In this document: in pieces, positions 7,143-11,783 of the stretch
Position numbering within the stretch: the first letter of the stretch is position 1
Layout: each line of letters opens with the position of its first letter
The notes under the pieces: generated by a model
The model's input: the letters and a program-made list of their open reading frames with translations, nothing else
What the model was told of the DNA's origin: nothing
Databases searched by the model: none
Made by a program: the position numbers and the translations under genes
Source of the DNA: Pseudomonadota bacterium
GTDB lineage: Bacteria; Myxococcota_A; Polyangia; Polyangiales; Polyangiaceae
Direction of reading: 5' to 3'
Assembly (NCBI GenBank): GCA_003242355.1
Contig: QGUH01000030.1
Location: forward strand, 1-11,783
DNA length: 11,783 bases

Positions 7143-8821
7143 GCGGAGCGAAGCGTTCGACGGGAGACACTTCGATCCGTCTCCCTCGGCGGAACGTCCT
7201 CGGGGTCGGCCTCGCAGGCCTGTTGCCGTTCGGGTGCGCGGAAGAGCCGCCGCCCGCCATCGGGCCCGCCCCACCGACCACGCATCGCATCGTCATCGTG
7301 GGCGCAGGGCTCGCCGGGCTGCACTGCGCCTACCGGCTCCGGCAGGCGAGCGTCGAAGTGACGGTCTACGAGGCGAACGACCGAATCGGCGGGCGGATTC
7401 TGACCGCACGCAATCTGTTCCAGTTGCCGGCCACGCTCGCGACGCGCTCGGCGTGCGAGCTCGGTGCCGAGTACATCGGCACTTACGACGCGGCGATGCA
7501 CGCCCTCGCCGCGGAGCTCGGCGTCGAGCTCGAGGAGAACGCACCGCAAACGGGGATCACGGGGCGCATCTTCTACGCGGGGGGGCAGCGCATCGAGGAG
7601 CAGGTCGTGCACGAGGAGCTCGCTCTCGTGCACGAGGCCGCCGTGCACGCTCTCGAGGAAGCGGACCTCGATCCGGACGTCGCCACGGAGCTCGACAACA
7701 CGACGCTCGCCGCGTGGCTCGCCGAAAACGTGACCGAGGGCAGCGCGCTGGCGAAGCTTCTGCCCGCGAGCTTTCGCACCGAGCTCGGCCTCGATCCGGA
7801 GCGGCAGTCCGCGCGGAACCTCGTGCACCTGGTCGGCGAGCGCCCCGTGCCCACCGAGTTCTTCGGGCAGCGGGACAACCGCTACCGCGCACGCCACGGC
7901 TGGGACGAGCTCGTCCGGCGCCTGGTCAATGCCATCGGGCCGCAGATTCGACTCGAGAGTCGCCTGCTCGCGATCGAGGAACGCGATCGAAGCTTCCGAC
8001 TCACGTTCGAGAAGCCGGGTGGCTCTGGTTTCCAAGTCGAGGCGGAGCACGTCGTGCTGGCGCTGCCGTTCAGCGTCCTGCGCGAGGTCGACTTGTCTCG
8101 GGTGCGGCTGTCGCAGGACAAGCGCGAGGCCATCACCACTCTCTCCTACGGCACCGCCGCGAAGCTGGCCGGCGCATTCGAGTCGCGCGTTTGGCGGGAT
8201 CCCCATGCCTCGAGCGGTAACGTGCTGTCCGATCTTTCGTTCGAGCAGACGTGGGACGCGACGCTCGCGATCCAGAACGAGCCGACGGCGCTCTACGGCA
8301 TCTTGAGCGCCATCGTCGCCGGAGATGCCGGCGTCCGCAACGGCGAGCGCTCACCGGAGCAGAGCTACACGGCGTTCCTGGAGGAGCTGAAGCTCCTCTT
8401 TTCGATGGTGCAGGATCGCTACGTGGCCGGCTCGGCAATTCGCGTGCACTGGCCGAGCTTGCGCCACGCGCGCGGCAGCGCGAGCTGCTACGGCCCGGGA
8501 CAATGGCGCTTGCGGGGCATCGAGGGCCGACGCGAAGGCGCCGTGCATTTCTGTGGGGAGCACTGCTCCGTCGATTTTCCGGGGCGCCTCGAAGGCGCCG
8601 CGGAAACGGGCGCGCTCGTGGCGGCGGAAATTCTCGACGAGCTCGGGGTCGAGCCGTCGCCGACACACCTCGCGCTGTTGAGACCGAAGCTCGAGGTTCC
8701 TCAGCCCTGCTACAAGGAGGGAGACGTGCACGCGCACGGAGTGCTCGAGCGGAGAGCGCTCGTGGCTGCCTCGCATGCACGGTTCGTCGAGGCGTTGCGC
8801 GCCGGGGCGAGCACGGGCTGA
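7139..8821 (+). CDS. FAD-dependent flavin amine oxidase, probably exported
   Basis: The 560-residue protein is a flavin-containing amine oxidase (monoamine oxidase or L-amino acid oxidase superfamily). These oxidise amines to imines with release of H2O2; the substrate here is unknown. The ADP-binding motif is IVIVGAGLAGLHCAYRL (GxGxxG at 55-60), followed by VYEANDRIGGRI. The second FAD signature near the end reads HFCGEHCS...GRLEGAAETG (about 470-491), with Cys in places where Ala or Thr is more usual. The N-terminus has a twin arginine (17-18) before a hydrophobic stretch and Cys 33 (LPRRNVLGVG...LPFGC). This suggests Tat export and perhaps lipid attachment, although the lipobox has Pro at -3 and is weak. 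About 60 residues follow the FAD motif, ending in an Arg/Ala-rich helix. The start overlaps pssA (ATGA), suggesting co-expression. Confidence 0.88.
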   Translation: MSGAKRSTGDTSIRLPRRNVLGVGLAGLLPFGCAEEPPPAIGPAPPTTHRIVIVGAGLAGLHCAYRLRQASVEVTVYEANDRIGGRILTARNLFQLPATLATRSACELGAEYIGTYDAAMHALAAELGVELEENAPQTGITGRIFYAGGQRIEEQVVHEELALVHEAAVHALEEADLDPDVATELDNTTLAAWLAENVTEGSALAKLLPASFRTELGLDPERQSARNLVHLVGERPVPTEFFGQRDNRYRARHGWDELVRRLVNAIGPQIRLESRLLAIEERDRSFRLTFEKPGGSGFQVEAEHVVLALPFSVLREVDLSRVRLSQDKREAITTLSYGTAAKLAGAFESRVWRDPHASSGNVLSDLSFEQTWDATLAIQNEPTALYGILSAIVAGDAGVRNGERSPEQSYTAFLEELKLLFSMVQDRYVAGSAIRVHWPSLRHARGSASCYGPGQWRLRGIEGRREGAVHFCGEHCSVDFPGRLEGAAETGALVAAEILDELGVEPSPTHLALLRPKLEVPQPCYKEGDVHAHGVLERRALVAASHARFVEALRAGASTG

Positions 8822-8901
8822 GCGCGGGGCGCCCTGCGCCGCGCGAAACGCCGATGCGCGCCCGCCGAGGAGCGCGCGACGGACGTGCTATACGACGCGG
8901 T

Positions 8902-9654
8902 ATGCTCGGCCGGTTGCGGCGGGTTTCGTCCCTGGCGCTCCTCGTCCCCTTGCTCCTCGCGGGGGCGTGCGACCGCGACCGCGACACGGCTCCCTCCGAG
9001 TCCGCGGCGCCGCTTCCCAAGGAGCTCCCGCCCCTCGTCGTCCGCCCGGACACGCCGAACCTCTTGCTCACGTGGATCGACGACCAAGGCGAGTTCCACG
9101 TCGTCCAAAAGCCCTCGGACGTGCCGCCCGAGGCGCGAAAAACGGTGCGAGTGGTCGTTGCGGGCAACGAGGCGGGCACGGGGCAGCTCATCTACGTCGC
9201 GGACCTCAACGAAACGGCCCCCGACGGCAGCTATCGCCTCAAGACCATGAGTCGCGCGGCGTGGGACGAGCTCGGCGCCAGCCGACGCAAGGCGCGGCTC
9301 GAGGCCCTCGCGCCGCCGAGCCCCGGAGCCGCTCCCTCCCCCTCGGGCGCTGCCCCGACGGCGAGCGCACGCCCGGGCGACGGCGCCATCGTCGCCATCG
9401 TCTACGGCGCCGAGTGGTGCCAACCGTGCCACCAGGCCGAGCGCTATCTGCGCGGCAAAGGGATCGCGGTCATCAAGAAAGACGTCGAGGAGAGCCAGGC
9501 GGCGGCCGCAGAGATGCGCCAGAAGCTCGAACGCGCCGGTATGCGGGGCGCGTCGATTCCGGTCATCGACGTCATGGGGCGTCTGCTCGTCGGCTTCTCG
9601 CCGCGTGCGCTCGACGCCGCCGTGAACGCCGCTCGCTCCGGGACCCCGCTCTGA
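8902..9654 (+). CDS. Lipoprotein with DUF4124-like segment and C-terminal glutaredoxin/thioredoxin-like CxxC domain
   Basis: The 250-residue product begins with a signal and lipobox (LLLAGAC, Cys 23), so it probably acts outside the cytoplasm. Residues 54-80 (LLLTWIDDQGEFHVVQ..DVPPEAR) resemble the W.DE.G..H.....P core of DUF4124. A Pro/Ala-rich linker (136-158) leads to a glutaredoxin-like domain at about 160-247. That domain has YGAEWCQPCHQAERYL (Cys 173 and 176), a cis-Pro motif ASIPVIDV (Pro 220) and LVGFSPRALDAAV. It could be a thiol-disulfide oxidoreductase or reductant of envelope proteins; the partner is unknown. ATG 8902 is chosen because the signal sequence starts there; ATG 8854 would add 16 Arg-rich residues. 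No Shine-Dalgarno sequence directly precedes 8902. It lies 80 bases after the amine oxidase gene, so read-through or its own promoter are both possible. Confidence 0.85.
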   Translation: MLGRLRRVSSLALLVPLLLAGACDRDRDTAPSESAAPLPKELPPLVVRPDTPNLLLTWIDDQGEFHVVQKPSDVPPEARKTVRVVVAGNEAGTGQLIYVADLNETAPDGSYRLKTMSRAAWDELGASRRKARLEALAPPSPGAAPSPSGAAPTASARPGDGAIVAIVYGAEWCQPCHQAERYLRGKGIAVIKKDVEESQAAAAEMRQKLERAGMRGASIPVIDVMGRLLVGFSPRALDAAVNAARSGTPL

Positions 9655-9784
9655 CCGGCGCTGCCCGTTGGGTGCGGCGGTGCGGAGACGTCGGTACCGC
9701 AAACGCCGACACTGTAGTCGCTCGCCGGTCGTGCGCGTCCGTGTAGACGTGCGCCGATACGGGCTCTAGATCGTGGAGCTTGCC
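9655..9784. other. Intergenic region before the GT-C-like gene
   Basis: In this 130-base gap a short dyad (GTCGG at 9690-9694, CCGAC at 9706-9710) lies downstream of the thioredoxin-like gene but lacks a T tract, so it is not a convincing terminator. No clear promoter hexamers are visible. The last bases (GGAG at 9775-9778) form the ribosome binding site of the next gene, 6 bases before its ATG. A transcription start for the following gene pair may lie here, by inference. Confidence 0.35.
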
Positions 9785-11413
9785 ATGACCTCGGGGTGGA
9801 CCCTCGTGCGACGTCTCCAGGCGTCCACCCCGTCCGGCGACGGGGCTCGCCGAGCGGCGGCCATCGCGGTCCTGGTTTGCCAACTCGCGGCGTTGACGAT
9901 CGTCGTCGGCGGTCCGGGAGCGCTCGGCTTCCCGCTCGACGACGCGTGGATTCATGCGCTCGCGGCTCGCACGCTGGTCGAGCACGGAACGCTCGGGATC
10001 GTCCCGGGGGCCCACGGCTCGGGCGCGACGAGCACGCTCTGGGCGCTGTTGCTCGCCGTCGGCGAGGCGCTCGGCGCGCCCGCACCGGTGTTCGCGCTCG
10101 CGTTGAACACGGTGCTGTTCGTGCTCGCGGGGCAGTGCGTGCTCCATCTCCTGCTCGCCGACGGTCATTCGCCGAGAGCCGCCGCCATCGCGGCCATCGG
10201 GTTCGGAGCGGCGCCGAACTTCGTGTGGTTCGCCGCGAGCGGCATGGAAGCCACGCTGTTTGCGGCGCTCTCGACGGCGGCGATCGCGTGCTGGTACTCG
10301 CCGCGCCCCGGGCCGAGACGGCTCACCGGGGTCGCGCTCGGCGCGCTCGCACTGACCCGCCCCGAAGCCGTGGCGCTCGTGCCATTGCTTGCCCTGCTCC
10401 GGCGTCCGACGACCCTGCGTGAAGCAGGCGCTCTTCTCGGCGTCCCCGCGCTCGCGGTGCTCGCGCACGCCGGTGTGGCGCTGGTCGCGACGGGCAGCGC
10501 ATTGCCCACGACGCTCGCCGGACGACGTTGGATGTGGATCGGTCCGCTCGAGGGGTCGAGCGCCACGGGGCGCGTCGTGCTCCTGCTCGACGACTGGCTC
10601 GACCGACTCGGCGAGTTCACCCTCGGCAGTCACGACTCCTTCGGCGCGTGGCTCGCGCTCGGGCTCTGCGCGTGGGGCGCGGCGGACGCGTGGACGAAAC
10701 CCGGCTCCCGCGCGCTCCTCCTGTTTTGTCTGCTTCACCTCGCCGTCTACGCCGTGCTGCTCCCAACGCTCGGCCACGGCGGCCGCTACCAGCCGCTCGT
10801 TCCAGCGACGTTCGGGTGGCTGCTTTGCCTCGGCACGTTGCGCCTCGTCCGCGACGGGCTCGATGCCTTGGGACCGAAGCGCGCGACACCGGCACGCATT
10901 GCAATCGCGATTGTCGCACTCGTGCTCGTCGCGCTCGGCCCCGGGCGCGCGCTCTTCGCTTGGAGAGTGGCCCATCGCGATGCGGTGACGCACATCGAGC
11001 GCACCGAAGTGGCGATGGGACACGTCGTCGCGCGCCTCCCGGAAACGGCGCGGGTCGCGAGCTTCGACATCGGCGGGATCGGCTACCACGCGCGTCGGCC
11101 CATCCTCGAGCTCGGAGGGCTCACCAGCAACGCGATCGTGCCGCTACTGCGGCAAGGGCGCGTCGCCGAGTATCTCGAACGGCACGCGATCGACTACGTC
11201 GTGCTTCCAATCGGGCTCGGCGGCGAACGCGTGCCCGAGCCGTGGAACTTTTCGTATCGCCTCGGCTTGTTGCAAGCGACGGGCATCGAGCTCGAGCCCG
11301 TCGCGACGCTCGAGTCGGCGCTCGACCTTTGGCGAAGCGGTTTGCGCGCGACCTTGCATTGCGCCCCTCGGCAAACGCTCTATCGCGTTCGTTACGCCGG
11401 AGGCGGTCCATGA
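9785..11413 (+). CDS. Polytopic membrane protein, putative GT-C-fold glycosyltransferase
   Basis: The 542-residue protein has roughly nine to eleven hydrophobic segments and a soluble C-terminal region (about 395-542). Just after the first membrane segment comes PLDDAWIHALAARTLVEHG (Asp 52 and 53) and then GATSTLWALLLA (80-91). This matches the first-loop acidic motif and following G.TSPLW block of polyprenyl-phosphate-sugar-dependent GT-C enzymes, such as AftB-like and ArnT/PMT-like families. The C-terminal part has VASFDIGGIGYHARRPILEL and GLTSN, a pattern also common in those proteins. It probably transfers a sugar from a lipid carrier to a periplasmic acceptor; donor and acceptor are unknown. 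The ATG at 9785 is preferred to the GTG at 9773 because GGAG lies 6 bases before it. Its stop overlaps the next start as ATGA at 11410-11413. Confidence 0.75.
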   Translation: MTSGWTLVRRLQASTPSGDGARRAAAIAVLVCQLAALTIVVGGPGALGFPLDDAWIHALAARTLVEHGTLGIVPGAHGSGATSTLWALLLAVGEALGAPAPVFALALNTVLFVLAGQCVLHLLLADGHSPRAAAIAAIGFGAAPNFVWFAASGMEATLFAALSTAAIACWYSPRPGPRRLTGVALGALALTRPEAVALVPLLALLRRPTTLREAGALLGVPALAVLAHAGVALVATGSALPTTLAGRRWMWIGPLEGSSATGRVVLLLDDWLDRLGEFTLGSHDSFGAWLALGLCAWGAADAWTKPGSRALLLFCLLHLAVYAVLLPTLGHGGRYQPLVPATFGWLLCLGTLRLVRDGLDALGPKRATPARIAIAIVALVLVALGPGRALFAWRVAHRDAVTHIERTEVAMGHVVARLPETARVASFDIGGIGYHARRPILELGGLTSNAIVPLLRQGRVAEYLERHAIDYVVLPIGLGGERVPEPWNFSYRLGLLQATGIELEPVATLESALDLWRSGLRATLHCAPRQTLYRVRYAGGGP

Positions 11414-11783
11414 AGCCCGCCCTCGTGCTGGCGCTTGCCGGGCTCGTTCTCTTCGTCGTCGGGCTCGTCGATGCCGCGCGCCCGAGCCTCCCCTGGACGG
11501 CGCTCCAGCTGTTGGAGCACGAGCTGTCGCATGCCGAGGACCGTGGTCATCGAGCGCGCCTTTTGCTGATGGCGGGAACGCGCGACGAGCTGATCGCGCA
11601 CGTTCGAGCCCTCTCTCCGGACGGAAGCACGACGGTGCTCGCGCTTTCTCACGACGCCGCCGTGATCGTTCCGTCCAACGGGGGCCGGGCCCCCAGGCCC
11701 GAGGGCGAGGGGGGGGGGGCCCCGCGCCGGGTCACCCCCGGGGTCTTGGAAAACCGGCAATATCCAGGCCGGCCCGGTGCCCG
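11410..11783 (+). CDS. Unrecognised membrane-anchored or secreted protein, partial at the right edge
   Basis: The ATG at 11410 overlaps the stop of the GT-C-like gene (ATGA) and the frame stays open to the window end. The first 22 residues (MKPALVLALAGLVLFVVGLV) form a signal peptide or membrane anchor. Residues 30-88 are a plausible soluble region (PWTALQLLEHELSHAEDRG, MAGTRDELIAHVRAL, TTVLALSHDAAVIVP). From about residue 90 (11680) the translation turns into Gly/Pro/Arg-rich sequence and codon bias changes, so the frame there may be wrong. I do not recognise a family. Overlap with the upstream gene suggests a helper or substrate-related role for the putative glycosyltransferase, which is inference only. 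Confidence 0.65.
   Translation, partial: MKPALVLALAGLVLFVVGLVDAARPSLPWTALQLLEHELSHAEDRGHRARLLLMAGTRDELIAHVRALSPDGSTTVLALSHDAAVIVPSNGGRAPRPEGEGGGAPRRVTPGVLENRQYPGRPGA
11680..11783. other. Low-complexity, probably unreliable contig-end sequence
   Basis: The stretch has GGGGGCCGGGCCCCC (11680-11694), a G/C-only self-complementary block, followed by a run of 11 G at 11709-11719. It then has codons such as TTG GAA AAC CGG CAA TAT CCA that do not fit the strong G/C third-position bias of the rest. This fits a sequencing or assembly error zone at a contig end caused by a stable hairpin. Genuine sequence of different origin cannot be excluded. Confidence 0.5.

Noticed and set aside
8889..8894. TATACG before the lipoprotein start at 8902, considered as a -10 element of a nearly leaderless transcript
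   Set aside because: No acceptable -35 sequence lies 16-18 bases upstream. A single hexamer is too weak to call a promoter.
9690..9710. Inverted repeat GTCGG/CCGAC after the thioredoxin-like lipoprotein gene, considered as a terminator
   Set aside because: The stem is only 5 bp with an 11-base loop and no T tract follows, so chance is a sufficient explanation.
9572..11089. A 505-codon minus-strand open frame opposite the GT-C-like gene
   Set aside because: Its translation is rich in Arg, Glu and His without hydrophobic cores or motifs, while the opposite strand encodes a coherent membrane protein with a good ribosome binding site.

Overview
The window looks like a chromosomal housekeeping segment from a very GC-rich Gram-negative bacterium, most plausibly a myxobacterium or relative (Myxococcota, formerly Deltaproteobacteria). 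The reasons are strong G/C bias at third codon positions, several predicted lipoproteins, a HemX-like gene beside hemA, split glycine dehydrogenase, and dense packing with start/stop overlaps. No rRNA, tRNA, insertion sequence, phage gene, CRISPR array or riboswitch was recognised. No stretch over 300 bases lacks a gene.

The left half (about 1-6169) is entirely minus strand. Read in transcription order it holds a small coiled-coil lipoprotein (6169-5729) coupled to a LysM envelope protein (5732-4326). After 107 bases come a CcsA/HemX-type membrane protein (4218-3415), hemA glutamyl-tRNA reductase (3418-2060) and hemC porphobilinogen deaminase (2063-1146). A hypothetical lipoprotein (1097-510) follows, then gcvPB, glycine dehydrogenase subunit 2 (476, running off the left edge). 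HemA and HemC give the first and fourth steps of tetrapyrrole synthesis from glutamyl-tRNA, and the CcsA/HemX gene is a usual partner of hemA.

The right half (6312-11783) is plus strand. It starts divergently from the coiled-coil lipoprotein with pssA (phosphatidylserine synthase), which overlaps an exported FAD amine oxidase. Next come a lipoprotein with a glutaredoxin-like CxxC domain, a polytopic GT-C-like glycosyltransferase and an overlapping partial gene at the right edge. The last 90 or so bases contain an 11-G run and lose the local codon bias, so they look like an unreliable contig end.

Five gene pairs share the same four-base ATGA start/stop overlap, which points to translational coupling. 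I see no convincing new defence, mobile or biosynthetic system. The most interesting items are the CcsA/HemX protein without its tryptophan-rich heme motif, the pssA-amine oxidase pair, the DUF4124-like plus glutaredoxin lipoprotein, gcvPB standing apart from its usual partners, and the lipoprotein-LysM pair.
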